Assembly (NCBI GenBank): GCA_917880885.1
Contig: OU862913.1
Location: forward strand, 3,906,001-3,970,000
Direction of reading: 5' to 3'
Origin: Limnephilus marmoratus
Taxonomy: Eukaryota > Arthropoda > Insecta > Trichoptera > Limnephilidae
Length of the DNA: 64,000 nucleotides
A program made the position numbers and the translations under genes. Below the pieces are notes generated by a model. The model made no database searches. It was not told the origin of the DNA and was given only the letters and a program-made list of their open reading frames with translations. Below, in pieces: positions 11,330-22,275 of this stretch (position 1 is the first letter of the stretch; every line of letters starts with the position of its first letter).

Positions 11330-12018
11330 GTTTTTTTTTTTTGAAATTGAAATTTTTTATTTTTTTTGGTACAGTACATACAATAGATACATAAATATAA
11401 TGAAAGTATATAAAAAAAAAACTTAATACAATTATTAAATACAATATACATATTTTTAAAAAATATTCTCCCATAATAAGCAGATGCTTGTGTGTACGGG
11501 AGGAAGTATTATTTGTTAGGTTATTTTGATTTTTTTTTTAAATTTAGTTTATATAAAGAATAAGAGAAACATATGTGTATATATGTGTATATTTTTTAAA
11601 TTTTTATTTATCATTTATTTTTTTTTATTTAAGGTTTTCAGTATATTTTTTTAATTGTGTTTTGAAATTTTTGAAACTGTCCTTAATAAGGGATCTTATA
11701 TTTTCTGGTAATTTATTAAAGAAATTTGTTCCCAAGTATTTGTAGTTTTGTTGACCCAAAGTTTTTTTACAAATGGTAATTGGTAACATGTATTTTTGCC
11801 TGAGATTTACTGTGTTTTTGAAAGGTATGGTTTTGTTTAGGATATCCTCTTTGTAAACTTGTAAGGTTGAATGATACAGGAAGAGAGTATTTAATTTTCT
11901 GACTTTAAATTCTTTGAATATGAGTTCAGATGGATATAGAAATGATTTATTTAATATTATTTTAATTATTAGTTTTTGCGCAATGTAAAGAGATTGTGTG
12001 TGAGTTTTATAGGCGCCA
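11330..12018 (-). pseudogene. 5'-truncated LINE, RT C-terminal and 3' end fragment
   Basis: Reading the minus strand from 12018 gives about 130 residues. They match the C-terminal RT region of the CR1/Jockey-like LINE elsewhere in the window: a WGGAYK box, LIIKIIL, then a PENIR motif near the end. The fragment starts abruptly at the edge of a 31-bp minisatellite. Its T-rich left side (11330-11640) is probably its 3' UTR and A tail. It belongs to a relative of, not a recent copy of, the LINE at 43249. Confidence 0.65.
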
Positions 12019-12284
12019 CCCCATCCTATTATACCATTGTTATCCTACACCCCATCCTATTATACCATTGTTATCCTACACCCCATCCTATTATACCATT
12101 GTTATCCTACACCCCATCCTATTATACCATTGTTATCCTACACCCCATCCTATTATACCATTGTTATCCTACACCCCATCCTATTATACCATTGTTATCC
12201 TACACCCCATCCTATTATACCATTGTTATCCTACACCCCATCCTATTATACCATTGTTATCCTACACCCCATCCTATTATACCA
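12019..12284 (+). repeat. 31-bp minisatellite, about 8.6 copies
   Basis: Nearly perfect tandem copies of a 31-bp unit starting CCCCATCCTATTATACCATT. Because 31 is not a multiple of 3, all three frames stay open and give spurious frames of about 100 codons. The unit continues directly from the RT coding sequence of the adjacent LINE fragment. Confidence 0.95.
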
Positions 12285-12341
12285 TGAGTTCATTAAAGCC
12301 TTCAAATCTAGAGGGAGTCATCATTTAGCCAAGTAAAATTT

Positions 12342-12410
12342 TATACTAAAATTAATATTGAGGTTCCTGACAGTAATAAGGAATGCTTTGAACACACTGA
12401 AAGAATTCAC
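12342..12410 (+). pseudogene. Relic of the acidic zinc-finger-family exon
   Basis: The frame reads YTKINIEVPDSNKECFEHTE and matches the second half of the 156-nt exon of genes A-C (YTEIDI, then DVKKECLEHSES). There is no splice donor at the expected place and no zinc fingers follow. It is a decayed duplicate. Confidence 0.5.
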
Positions 12411-13352
12411 CTAACGGAGCGGCGGGTCAACTACAGTAAATGGAGGAACAAACTTAAATAAAATCAGTCAACCAGACTGTTAAAACGTTCCGAGAGTTGG
12501 GGAACACGTCCTGGAACTATATTCGTGTAAGTTGTTCCTGAAATGTAGCTAACTTATTCTTCCCTGGACTACAGCTGTTACCACGATTACTTCCTATTCA
12601 TGAAGGGACAACTTTCTAATATAGTCCCTTTATATTGTTTCTTCGTGGACTAGGAAGTGAACTGTTGGTCTTCGGCCCATTAATAAGATGGAATTAAAGT
12701 AGTCGGTACTTTTCCACCTCAAACCGCAGCTCTGTTCCCTTTTGAAATCGGTCCCCGGTATGAACGCCGACAGGAGATATTACCGCGACCGCGACTAAAG
12801 GCTCTCTCTGCGGGGCTCTAATTCCTCATCTATCTACCAACTTTCAACCAAACTACTATTATAATGAAGATCTTATCATTATCAAATATGAGAACTAACT
12901 TTATTAACATAATTACTTCATAGAAAATATCAACATTTTTTTCAAAACGAATGGTTTCTTCTTCAGGATATAAAGTAAGTAAACAAAAAACTAAAAATGA
13001 ACAAATAAGAAAAGATAAATAAGTAACAACCTGAAGACAAAAAATTACAAAAGACGGCGATTAATTAGATTTTTGTTCCATTTACACATATTTACAGGTG
13101 GGATGTGCAATTGTATTTTATCCATATTGGCACTATTTATAGCAAATATTAGAATATAAAAAATTAGATAGGGACAAAATGAATCAACATTACTTAGAAC
13201 AACAAATGAACGGGTACCAATACATTAAACAGGAAAAATCAACAAAATAAAATGTAGAATAAAGGGCTAAAATCAACATAAAAAAATGAGTAACAGATAG
13301 CAAGCAATATATCAAAACTTTATAAATTTCTAATTTGAATTTTAATACAGCA
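12411..13352. other. Non-coding; part of paralogous segment A
   Basis: 12411-12825 shows no recognisable feature. 12826-13262 matches 36590-37018 in segment B closely. In segment B, sequence equivalent to 10050-12825 is absent. The left end of the 13353 BEL element interrupts this flank. Confidence 0.55.
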
Positions 13353-13796
13353 TGTTGAAAATTGAGGCTACCGGTGGCAAAAATTGACCTACTACCGCCA
13401 TCTATGAGTGGTTTGAGCAAACTCCCATGGGCTGACCATTTCAAATTAATGGTGTGAGTCTCTGCTAGGCTTAGGAATCTGCCTTAGCTACTAGTTAGTT
13501 AGACGCCATGTTTGTTACTACCTAGTATTGGTAAATACTTGCAAAACGTCAAATGTATGGTTTTAAGTCTTGAATGTGTGCAGGATTTTTTAATATAAAA
13601 ATGATAGCACCTGATTATTGTGGCTTCTTTCCTACGCAAAGTTTAACAGTAAAACAACTGCCAGTGTTTTTGGCCCGGTGCATATAATATTAACACCGTT
13701 ATTTTATACATTTTCTACAACATGTCACAGTGAATAAAAAGTGAAGTTTTTTGCAAAAGGAGTTTATTATTTAAAAGGACCCTAACAATTTTAACA
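13353..13796 (+). repeat. 5' LTR of BEL element
   Basis: 444 bp, TG...CA ends. It differs from the 3' copy by scattered substitutions and small indels. Confidence 0.9.
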
Positions 13797-13817
13797 TGGG
13801 CCTTACGATCCGGATCG
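13797..13817 (+). promoter_or_regulatory. Primer binding site of BEL element
   Basis: TGGGCCTTACGATCCGGATC begins at the first base after the LTR. It starts with the TGG expected for pairing with a tRNA 3' CCA. The tRNA species was not determined. The following leader (to 14213) has no gene. Confidence 0.7.
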
Positions 13818-14213
13818 CAATCAGAGGATTGCTAAATTAAAAACAAGAACCAGCTGCCAAAAAACACATGGCCAAAATTAAAATACCGGAATGACAAAGA
13901 TGAATAAAGGAAGACCATGAACCGCCACGGAAATGAGATAAGTGTTTAGTTGCCTTCCCACCCGTTCCCACATCCCTTAACACCTATTTAGACCTGTAGT
14001 TTTTTAACAAGATTAATCCCGTATATATCGTATTGTAAAAAATAAAATCACTACCCACGTAAAGTTTTTATGCAAGTCATGATTATCAATTGATGTTTGA
14101 ACAATAGGTTCTCAATTAATAATTGCCAGGAATATTGTCGTTGTTATCTTTCACGCAGGTAGCTTCTCAAATAAATAAATACGCATTGTCGGAACATATT
14201 TTATCATAGCAAA

Positions 14214-17200
14214 ATGGATAAGATCAAGTCTTTAATAGCCAAGAGAGGCGTGATCAAAGGGAAATTGACACGGTTCGCGGATTCTTTAAATTCATTGTCC
14301 GCGAATGAGATTAAACTGAGGTACGACCGAATTAAACCGTTGTTGGATCAATTCGAATCTATACAAGACGAAATTGAAATTTTATCAGATGAGGAGCGGG
14401 AGAATTCAGTTCAGCGTGAAACATTCGAAAATCAATATTTTTCCGTATTGGCAACTGCCAAGGGGGCGATTATGTCAATCGAGCAGGGTAGGGTCGAGAT
14501 CAAACTTCCAACTCTCCAATTGAGAGAATTCGATGGAAATCAAAAGGAGTGGGTAAATTTCGTTGAAACCTTTAAAACTTTGGTTCATAATAACAGTTCC
14601 TTGAGCAACGTCCAAAAATTCTTTTACTTGCAATCTACGTTGAAAGGGAACGCATTGAAAATAATTGCTAATCTAGAAGTTTCGGAATTAAACTATCTTT
14701 CGGCCTGGGAGTTGTTGCATGACAGATTTGCTAATCTCAGGGCTACCGTACATAAACATATCCAAACGCTATTTCAATTAAAAGATATGAAACATGAAGA
14801 GCCTGTAGCATTAAGGTATTTAATTGACGAAACCAATGTAAATTTAAAGGCATTACAAAACATCGGGGTCAAAGTAGATCAGTGGGATCCTTTGATTATT
14901 TACATAATTTCAAATAAATTAGATGTAGCTACCCGAAAAAATTGGGAACAATATACATTGCAAGGTGAATTACCTACATTAAAGGAATTCATGAAATGTT
15001 TATCTACCAGGGCGCAAGTATTGGAGCTCATGAATGTTTCAGAGAAAAAATATTCTAACCTACATAAAACGCAAATAGGCAACAATAATAACAAAAAAGA
15101 TTCATCGGTATTCTTAGCAGTAAAAGCAAACAATTGCATTTATTGTAATGAAAAAGGTCATCAAATTTATTTTTGCAAAAAATTTCTAAAATTAAAATTA
15201 CAGGATAGGATTGATGCTACGAAATCAATCCGGGCATGTTTTAAATGTTTGAGGTTGGGTCATCAAGCACAGAGTTGCAAGACAAACCTAATCTGCAAAA
15301 TTTGTGGCAAGTATAGCCACAATACTCTACTACACAGGGAGGTACCTCCGCCGGAGACCTCAAATATGGATGCTAATAACGAGGTTATAGTATCGAATTT
15401 TTCTGCATCGGAAAAGGCAGAAAAAATAATATTATTGTCAACCGCCTACATAGGAATTGTGGGGGCCAACAATAAAATGTTTAAGGCTCGCGCCCTGATT
15501 GATTCTGGCGCGCAGAGTAATTTTATGAGAGCTGAATTTGCTAATAAATTAAATTTACCATGTGAATGGATAAACAAACCCGTGTCTGGGATCCATAATA
15601 ATATTACACATATAAAAAGGAGAATTTCGGTGGAGATGACTTCGCTTAATACTGATTATAAATGCGAAATATCATGTCTGATTTTACAGGAAATTACAAC
15701 CAATTTACCACAAGTGACAATGGCGAAAAAAGAGTTCAAACTACCACCAGGACTGGAGCTGGCAGACCCGAACTTCAATATAGCTGCACCCATCGACATC
15801 CTGTTGGGCGCGGAGAGCTTCTGGGAAATGCTAAGCAACGATAGATTGAAACTCGAGTCAGGACCAACGCTTCAACGTACGCAACTGGGTTGGATTGTGT
15901 CCGGTCCGATAAACGTGTACCCCAAACAAAGGCCTGTATCAGATTTTTGCAGTTTATCTATAAATAAGTTGAGTCATCAAATAGAAAAATTTTGGAAATT
16001 GGAAGAGATTAATTCCACTAAAATTCAAACTCAAGAAGAAAAGGCTTGCGAAGTCAGTTTTGTTAATACTCATACTAGAGAAGATGACGGTAGATATGTA
16101 GTAAGTTTACCGCGTCGGGCATGCATTGATCAGTTGGGAAACTCATTGCTCACTGCCGAAAAGAGATTTAAAAATATGGAAAGAAAATTTGTGTCACATC
16201 CCGAGTTGAAGACACAATATGTAAAATTCATGCGTGAATATGAAGAATTGGGACACATGGAGGTGTGTGACCAGTCAAAAGGGGATCGTGAATCCTATTT
16301 TTTACCGCATCACGCTGTAGTGAAGGAATCCAGCACTACTACTAAAGTGAGGGTCGTTTTTGACGGCTCCGCCAAAACCTCAAATGGAATTTCCCTCAAT
16401 GAAGCCTTGATGACAGGACCTGTTATACAAAAGGATCTATATAACCAACTATTGCATTTCAGGAAACATCAAATAGTCATGACTGCCGACATCGAGAAGA
16501 TGTACCGCCAGATTAACATGTGTGAAGATGACCTTGACCTGCAGAAGATAGTATGGCGCGAGTCGCCACAGGATGTGCTCAAGCATTATCGTCTGAAGAC
16601 TGTGACTTATGGGCTGGCACCTTCCTCCTTCTTGGCCACGAGATGTTTAAAGCAAATTGGTATGGATAATAATTTAATTTTTCCTAGCACTAGTCGGGTC
16701 ATAGAAAATGACTTCTATATGGATGACTTGTTAACGGGAGCAGATGAGCTGGAATCGTGTAAGAAGTTAAAAGAAGAGCTGATTAGCATCTTGTCATCTG
16801 CGGGGATGACGTTGAGGAAGTGGAGGTCCAATGCCTTGGAATTGTCAGCCGAGTCGGGCCAAGCTAAGAGTGCCGATTCAGACAATTCCGACAAAATTAT
16901 TACTGACAATCCAAAGACTGAGAAAATATTAGGATTAACATGGAACAATGAATCTGATTACTTTTCTTATGTAATAATGAAGCCATCAGGTCCAACCGAG
17001 AGCAAACGAGAGATATTGTCTTGCATCGCATCAACCTTCGATCCATTGGGACTCCTAGGACCGATAATAGTCATAGCCAAATTGATAATGCAAAGGCTGT
17101 GGCAATCCAAAGCAGCGTGGGATGATCAATTAAATAATGAAATATTAGCACCCTGGAGGACCTACCTGCAAGATTTAATTCAGCTAAATGTGTTGAAAAT

Positions 17201-19343
17201 ACCAAGAAAAATTATTTGCAAGCAAGCAAAGGAGCTACAGCTACACGGTTTTTGCGATTCGTCGGAGAAGGCTTTCGGAGCCTGTATTTATATGGTGTCA
17301 ATGGACCACAGCGGTAAGTGGCATTCACATTTAATAACATCCAAATCAAGGGTAGCACCATTAAAGTGTATTTCACTGCCTAAGTTGGAGCTGTGTAGTG
17401 CTGTACTACTGGCGAAATTAATGAAAACTATAAAACAAGCACTAAATATAATGGAGATCAACACATATTATTGGTGTGACTCTACGATAGCGCTGTGTTG
17501 GCTGAAAGGTCAACCTACTCGTTGGAGCACTTTCGTGGCTAATCGAGTTGCCGAAATACAAGAACTGAGTGATCCAGATCAATGGAGACACGTATCATCA
17601 TCCGACAATGCAGCGGATGTACTGTCAAGAGGAACTACTGCAGATAAATTGATAAATTCTACAATATGGTGGAATGGACCAAGTTGGTTGACTGACGGAG
17701 TCAACGATTGGCCTATATCGAACATTTCCTGTTCAAACCCTCCGGAGCTCAAGAGCAAAAATATTCTATTATCTACAGATATTCAAGAATGGGAAATATT
17801 TGGAAAATTTTCCTCATTTATCAAATTGAAAAGGGTTACAGCATATGTGCTGCGGTTTGTGAATAACTGCAGAAATATTAAAAGTAAAATTTCGGGTAAT
17901 TTAAGTGTAGCTGAACTAGAGGCAAGTTTGAATTATCTACTGAAATCAGCTCAGGCACATGCCTTTCATAAGGAGTTGAAGACATTAAAAAATCAAGGAA
18001 ACGTCAACAAAGATAGTAACTTAAAATCCCTTCATCCTTTTTTACGTGATGGTCTTATACATGTGGGCGGTAGACTAAATTTAGCTACACACCTATCGTA
18101 CCAACAAAGACATCCAATTATATTGCCAGCTAAGCATAAGCTGACCGAATTGATTATACGTCATTATCACTATGTAAACTTGCACGCAGGACCTCAAGCC
18201 CTATTAGCTGAAATAAGATTAAAGTTTTGGCCTATTTTTGGGAAAAATACTGTTAAAAAGATATTACATAAGTGTATTGTGTGTTCTAGGTGTCATCCTC
18301 GTACTGGTAACCAAATCATGGGCAACTCACCGAGCGAAAGAATCACACCGAGCCGACCGTTCGCTGTCACGAAGGTCGATTTTGCCGGACCGATTCCAAC
18401 CAAAAGTGGGCCACTGCGGAAGGCTCCGCTCGTGAAATCGTATTTATGTATTTTTGTCTGTTTTTCCACAAAAGCGGTTCACTTGGAATTAGTTTCGGAT
18501 TTATCTAGCAATGCTTTCTTGAACAGTTTAAAGAGGTTTATATCCCGCAGGGGAGAACCTGATAAGATCTTTTCCGACAACGCTAGCAACTTTCGGGGAG
18601 CCTGTAACAGGCTCAAGGAGCTGTATACCAGCTTGAGGGAAAACAACGACAAAATTCAAAATTATTTAGCCAACAGAGGTATAGAGTGGAGGTTCATAAC
18701 CCCTCGAGCCCCTAGTCAGGGAGGGCTGTGGGAAGCGGCGGTCAAGTCAGCAAAATTTCATTTGTATAGAGTCACTAATAATTCTGCTTTAACCTTTGAA
18801 CTTTTGTATACTTTAATTTGTCAGATTGAGGCCTGTCTAAATTCCCGTCCATTGACTTCCTTGTCTGATGACATCCACGATTACCAACCCCTCACCCCAA
18901 ACCATTTCCTTATAGGCACTAAATCCTCTATCATTCCGGAGAGAGATGTCCGAGCCATACCAGACAACAGACTGACCCAATATCAGAGAATCCATGCGCT
19001 AATGTTATCCTTTTGGTCTAGATGGAAACGAGAGTACTTGATGGAACTACAAAAAAGGACTAAATGGCAAACCAGTAATCAACGGGCACTGCAAAAGGAT
19101 GATCTGGTTATTCTGAAGGAAGATAATTTACCTCCACCATTATGGAAAATGGCGCGAGTCATATGTACACATCCCGGCGCGGATGGTGTAGTACGAGTGG
19201 TTACCCTGAAAACCCCTCAAGGAATCTTTGTCAGGCCTATCACAAAGATATGTCTGATGCCTCTGGATCCGGAAGCTGAACCTGTAACGGACGCCCCGGA
19301 CCCCTCCGTCAGTCCGGACACCCTGGACGGCCATGATGAATAA
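14214..19343 (+). CDS. BEL/Pao Gag-Pol polyprotein, intact, 1709 residues
   Basis: One uninterrupted frame. It has an N-terminal coiled gag region, a DUF1759-type gag domain (about 100-270), and a cluster of CCHC zinc knuckles (CIYCNEKGHQIYFC, CFKCLRLGHQAQSC and a third CxxC, about 308-375). An aspartic protease Asp-Ser-Gly is near 430. The reverse transcriptase has YMDD near 835, and an RNase H-like domain starts CDSSEKAFGA near 1013. The integrase has an HHCC zinc region, then catalytic Asp (VDFAGP), Asp (FSDNASN, near 1454) and Glu (GGLWEAAVKSAK). A DUF5641-type C-terminal domain follows. This domain order is diagnostic of BEL/Pao. The start is the first ATG after the leader and matches the gag start of the degraded relative at 50023. 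All catalytic residues seen are present, so it could be active despite LTR divergence. Confidence 0.95.
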   Translation: MDKIKSLIAKRGVIKGKLTRFADSLNSLSANEIKLRYDRIKPLLDQFESIQDEIEILSDEERENSVQRETFENQYFSVLATAKGAIMSIEQGRVEIKLPTLQLREFDGNQKEWVNFVETFKTLVHNNSSLSNVQKFFYLQSTLKGNALKIIANLEVSELNYLSAWELLHDRFANLRATVHKHIQTLFQLKDMKHEEPVALRYLIDETNVNLKALQNIGVKVDQWDPLIIYIISNKLDVATRKNWEQYTLQGELPTLKEFMKCLSTRAQVLELMNVSEKKYSNLHKTQIGNNNNKKDSSVFLAVKANNCIYCNEKGHQIYFCKKFLKLKLQDRIDATKSIRACFKCLRLGHQAQSCKTNLICKICGKYSHNTLLHREVPPPETSNMDANNEVIVSNFSASEKAEKIILLSTAYIGIVGANNKMFKARALIDSGAQSNFMRAEFANKLNLPCEWINKPVSGIHNNITHIKRRISVEMTSLNTDYKCEISCLILQEITTNLPQVTMAKKEFKLPPGLELADPNFNIAAPIDILLGAESFWEMLSNDRLKLESGPTLQRTQLGWIVSGPINVYPKQRPVSDFCSLSINKLSHQIEKFWKLEEINSTKIQTQEEKACEVSFVNTHTREDDGRYVVSLPRRACIDQLGNSLLTAEKRFKNMERKFVSHPELKTQYVKFMREYEELGHMEVCDQSKGDRESYFLPHHAVVKESSTTTKVRVVFDGSAKTSNGISLNEALMTGPVIQKDLYNQLLHFRKHQIVMTADIEKMYRQINMCEDDLDLQKIVWRESPQDVLKHYRLKTVTYGLAPSSFLATRCLKQIGMDNNLIFPSTSRVIENDFYMDDLLTGADELESCKKLKEELISILSSAGMTLRKWRSNALELSAESGQAKSADSDNSDKIITDNPKTEKILGLTWNNESDYFSYVIMKPSGPTESKREILSCIASTFDPLGLLGPIIVIAKLIMQRLWQSKAAWDDQLNNEILAPWRTYLQDLIQLNVLKIPRKIICKQAKELQLHGFCDSSEKAFGACIYMVSMDHSGKWHSHLITSKSRVAPLKCISLPKLELCSAVLLAKLMKTIKQALNIMEINTYYWCDSTIALCWLKGQPTRWSTFVANRVAEIQELSDPDQWRHVSSSDNAADVLSRGTTADKLINSTIWWNGPSWLTDGVNDWPISNISCSNPPELKSKNILLSTDIQEWEIFGKFSSFIKLKRVTAYVLRFVNNCRNIKSKISGNLSVAELEASLNYLLKSAQAHAFHKELKTLKNQGNVNKDSNLKSLHPFLRDGLIHVGGRLNLATHLSYQQRHPIILPAKHKLTELIIRHYHYVNLHAGPQALLAEIRLKFWPIFGKNTVKKILHKCIVCSRCHPRTGNQIMGNSPSERITPSRPFAVTKVDFAGPIPTKSGPLRKAPLVKSYLCIFVCFSTKAVHLELVSDLSSNAFLNSLKRFISRRGEPDKIFSDNASNFRGACNRLKELYTSLRENNDKIQNYLANRGIEWRFITPRAPSQGGLWEAAVKSAKFHLYRVTNNSALTFELLYTLICQIEACLNSRPLTSLSDDIHDYQPLTPNHFLIGTKSSIIPERDVRAIPDNRLTQYQRIHALMLSFWSRWKREYLMELQKRTKWQTSNQRALQKDDLVILKEDNLPPPLWKMARVICTHPGADGVVRVVTLKTPQGIFVRPITKICLMPLDPEAEPVTDAPDPSVSPDTLDGHDE

Positions 19344-19877
19344 ATTCAAAAAAACCTTTTTAGGGTGAAGATATTAAAAAAAAAGACCCTTTAAAGGTAC
19401 CAAACTCAGGAACAACATGACGACCTATAAATTGATGACGCACCCCGCACTGTGGTGCTTATCTCGTGGACTGCACCTGGAGCAGATCAAAACAAATGAA
19501 CTTGAAAAAAAAGACAATTGTTCTGTGTTCTATTATAATATTATTTTGTGTTGAATTATTATTTAAATATGTGAAAAAAAAATATTTTGTTTTGGGTTAA
19601 TTTAAGTTTATGTAGTTAGTTTAGGTTAATCACTTTAAAGTCCAACTTGTGAATGTATAATTTTAAATAATAGTATGATAATCAGTGCAGTATTGTAGTT
19701 TTAAAAAAATAAGTTTTTGGCTGCTAATTTAATAGGTTAAATTATTTATTGGTATTGGTACAGTATTTAGATTTAGGAATTGTTTTTTGCCTTGGTAGTC
19801 TCCTCCTGTTTTTGTTGTTTTCTTGAAGGCTTCATAAATCCATAAAGTTGATTTATGAATCCCGTGGCGGCCGACCA
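19344..19877 (+). other. 3' untranslated region of BEL element
   Basis: AT-rich, with no coding frame. The sequence just before the 3' LTR, CCCGTGGCGGCCGACCA, sits where the polypurine tract should be but is not clearly purine-rich. Confidence 0.6.
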
Positions 19878-20322
19878 TGTTGAAAATTGAGGCTACCGGT
19901 GGCAAAAGTTGACCTACTACCGGCATCTATGGGGGGCTTGAGCAAACTCCCATGGGCTGACCATTTCAAATAAATGGTGTGAGTCTCTGCTAGGCTTAGG
20001 AATCTGCCTTAGCTACTAGTTAGTTAGACGCCATGTTTGTTGCCCTAGTATTGATAAACACTTGCAAAACGTCAAATGTATGGTTTTTAAGTCTATGAAT
20101 GTGTGCAGGTTTTGTTTAATATAAAAATGCTAGCACCTGATTATTGTGGCTTCTTTCCTACGCAAAGTTTAACAGTAAAACAACTGCCAGTGTTTTTGGC
20201 CCGGTGCATACAATATTAACACCGTTATTTTATACATTTTCTACAACATGTCACAGTGAATAAAAAGTGAAGTTTTTTGCAAAAGGAGTTTATTATTTAA
20301 AAGGACCCTAACAATTTTAACA
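19878..20322 (+). repeat. 3' LTR of BEL element
   Basis: 445 bp. Same ends as the 5' copy. Confidence 0.9.
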
Positions 20323-20339
20323 GTTACCATAATTATTGG

Positions 20340-20602
20340 AAGGCTTTTGACCTCTCCAGCCAGATTCTCCCAACCCTTCGCCTTGCACCGCAGTGTGAGG
20401 AATAGATTCATACGTCCGTCACTCCTGGCCACACTGACCCCCAGATTCCTAAACACCTCTCATACCCTTTTCCTTCCCATATCTTCTTCTCCTTTCTTTC
20501 CCTTAAAAAACCCTCCACACAGCATCCTCAAAGATGACATAGGCCCCTAGGTAAATTATTTTCCTCAGTGCCTCCTGCGTGGAGCTCACGTAAAAAAAAA
20601 GT
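20340..20602 (+). mobile_element. SINE-like element, copy 1 (3' portion)
   Basis: Shares 'CCCAGATTCCTA', 'CCTCCACACAGCATCC', 'AAAGATGACATAGG' and the ending GAGCTCACGTAAAAAAAAA with copies at 20855, 21257 and 30305. The A-rich tail marks the 3' end. No protein is coded. Confidence 0.6.
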
Positions 20603-20631
20603 TTAACACTGCATAATTTCATGAGTTCTAC

Positions 20632-20830
20632 CTGAGGTTACAGTGACCTTGTAACGCATGCCGGGTACCCTTTGTATATAATGTTATAATACAGTGCATG
20701 CGTTTGCAAGGCGCTTGCATTATAATGTAGTTTCCCGGAACTTGGAATGGAACCATTCCAGTTAAGTTGACCCCGAGGTTACAGTGATCTTGCAACGCAT
20801 GCCGGGTACCCGTTGTATATAATATTATTT
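20632..20830. repeat. Direct repeat pair
   Basis: About 60 bp around GCATGCCGGGTACCC...TTGTATATAAT occurs at 20632-20690 and again at 20774-20830. Short inverted pieces (CAAGGCGCTTG) lie between. A shorter match is at about 28190. Probably the terminal part of another short interspersed element. Confidence 0.45.
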
Positions 20831-20854
20831 AGAAATACAAATCCCCAAAATTGA

Positions 20855-21155
20855 CCTTTATTGGATAACCAACACCTCTGCCGTAGGTCACCCCAAGTTG
20901 TTCGCTACGTTTGGTGATTTAGTAGGGGTGCCCGGGTTCGTGGGGTTAGTTTTGTCTAGGTCTTGGAGGCGGATGCCCAGGACACACTGAACCCCAGATT
21001 CCTACCCACCTCTTAAACCCTTTTCCTTCCCAGAACTCTCATCTCCTTCCTTTCCTAAAAAAAATCCTCCACACAGCATCCCCAAAGATGACATAGGACC
21101 TGAGGAAAATTATTTTCCCCACGGCCTCCTGTGTTGAGCTCATGTAAAAAAAAAT
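20855..21155 (+). mobile_element. SINE-like element, copy 2
   Basis: About 300 bp starting CCTTTATTGGATAACCAACA and ending GAGCTCATGTAAAAAAAAA. It has the same start and end as copies 3 and 4. With its 3' neighbour sequence (to about 21190) it is repeated as a block at 21250-21590, so the two copies form a tandem duplication rather than two independent insertions. Confidence 0.7.
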
Positions 21156-21256
21156 AATAATTAAATGCCTCGCGTGCCACCTATTGAAATAAAATTTTTA
21201 TTAAATTTTATTGTTTTAATTTGGGAGGCGGGATTGGGTACCGCCGCCCCGGGAAC

Positions 21257-21555
21257 CTTTATTGGATAACCAACACCTCTGCCATAGGTCACTCCAAGTG
21301 GTTCGCTATGTTTAGTGATTAAGCAGGGGTGCCCGGGTTCACGGGGTGAGGTTTGTCTAGGTATTGGAGGCGGATGCCCAGGACACACTGAACCCCAGAT
21401 TCCTACCCACCTCTTAAACCCCTTTCCTTCCCAGAACTCTCATCTCCTTCCTTTCCTAAAAAAAATCCTCCACACAGCATCCCCAAAGATGACATAGGAC
21501 CTGAGGAAAATTATTTTCCCCACGGCCTCCTGTGTTGAGCTCATGTAAAAAAAAA
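21257..21555 (+). mobile_element. SINE-like element, copy 3
   Basis: Nearly identical to copy 2, including the same 40 bp after the A tail. The spacer before it contains GCCGCCCCGGGAA, also present before copy 4, so the true 5' end is a little further left. Confidence 0.7.
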
Positions 21556-21589
21556 TAATAATTAAATGCCTCGCGTGCCACCTATTGAA

Positions 21590-22275
21590 ATATTTTTATG
21601 CAAATTTCTTAATGCCAGAGCTCATCAGCCAATAAAATAATTATTCAATTTGGTGCAGTCTTTCGGAAGTTATACGCGTACATACATTTCGGCGATTCAT
21701 TTTTATGCAAATTTGATAATGCCAGAGCTCACCAGTAGTTTTATACAAAATCTTGTCCTAACAGTGTCGAAGACAACAAAAAAAGAATTATTCAATTTGG
21801 TGCAGTCTTTCGAAAGTTATGCGCGTACATTCATTTCCGCGATTCATTTGTATGCAAATTTCATAATGCAGAGCTCACCAGTAGTTTTCTACGAATTTTG
21901 TCCTAACAATAAGGAACGCAACAAAAAAAGAATTATTCAATTACGTGCAGTCGTTCTGAAGTTATGAGCGTACTTACATTTCGGCGAATCATTTTTAAAC
22001 AAATTTCGTTATGCCAGAGCTCACCAGTAATTTTATTCAAATCTTGCCCTAATAATAACAAATACAACAAAGAAAGAATTACCCAATTCGGTGCATTCGC
22101 TCGGAAGCTATGCGCATATATAGATTTCGGCGATACCTACATTTTAAACAAATTTTATAATTCCAGAGCTCACCAGTAATTTTATACAAACCTTGCCCTA
22201 ACAATAACGAAACCAACTCAAAAAGAATTTTGCAATTTGGTCCAGTCGTTCGTGAGCTATAATTTATTGATGATA
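21590..22275 (+). repeat. Tandem array, period about 147 bp, five units
   Basis: The motif CCAGAGCTCA recurs at about 21615, 21722, 21868, 22015 and 22163 (spacings about 107, 146, 147, 148). Each unit also has a GTGCAGTCGTTC-like block and a GTTATGCGCGTAC-like block. Copies are diverged. The 'cagtcgttc...agttatgcg' wording resembles 3' ends of RTE-type LINEs, so this may be an expanded LINE tail. Small open frames in it are by-products. Confidence 0.75.

Larger units (their letters stand above)
13353..20322 (+). mobile_element. Complete BEL/Pao LTR retrotransposon
   Basis: LTRs at 13353-13796 (444 bp) and 19878-20322 (445 bp), both TGTTGAAAATTG...AATTTTAACA. They differ at roughly 15 positions by eye, about 96% identical. 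A primer site starts right after the 5' LTR, and one intact polyprotein lies at 14214-19343. I found no matching target duplication (CAGCA left, GTTAC right), so there may have been rearrangement at one end or unequal exchange. The element is structurally complete. Confidence 0.93.

Noticed and set aside
12019..12284. CRISPR array
   Set aside because: Direct repeats have no unique spacers, and the genome is eukaryotic.
11976..12336. Three overlapping frames of about 100 codons with YTPSYYT-like repeats
   Set aside because: A 31-bp tandem repeat read in all three frames; not coding.
13348..20327. Target site duplication of the intact BEL element
   Set aside because: The five bases on either side (CAGCA and GTTAC) do not match, so none is claimed.
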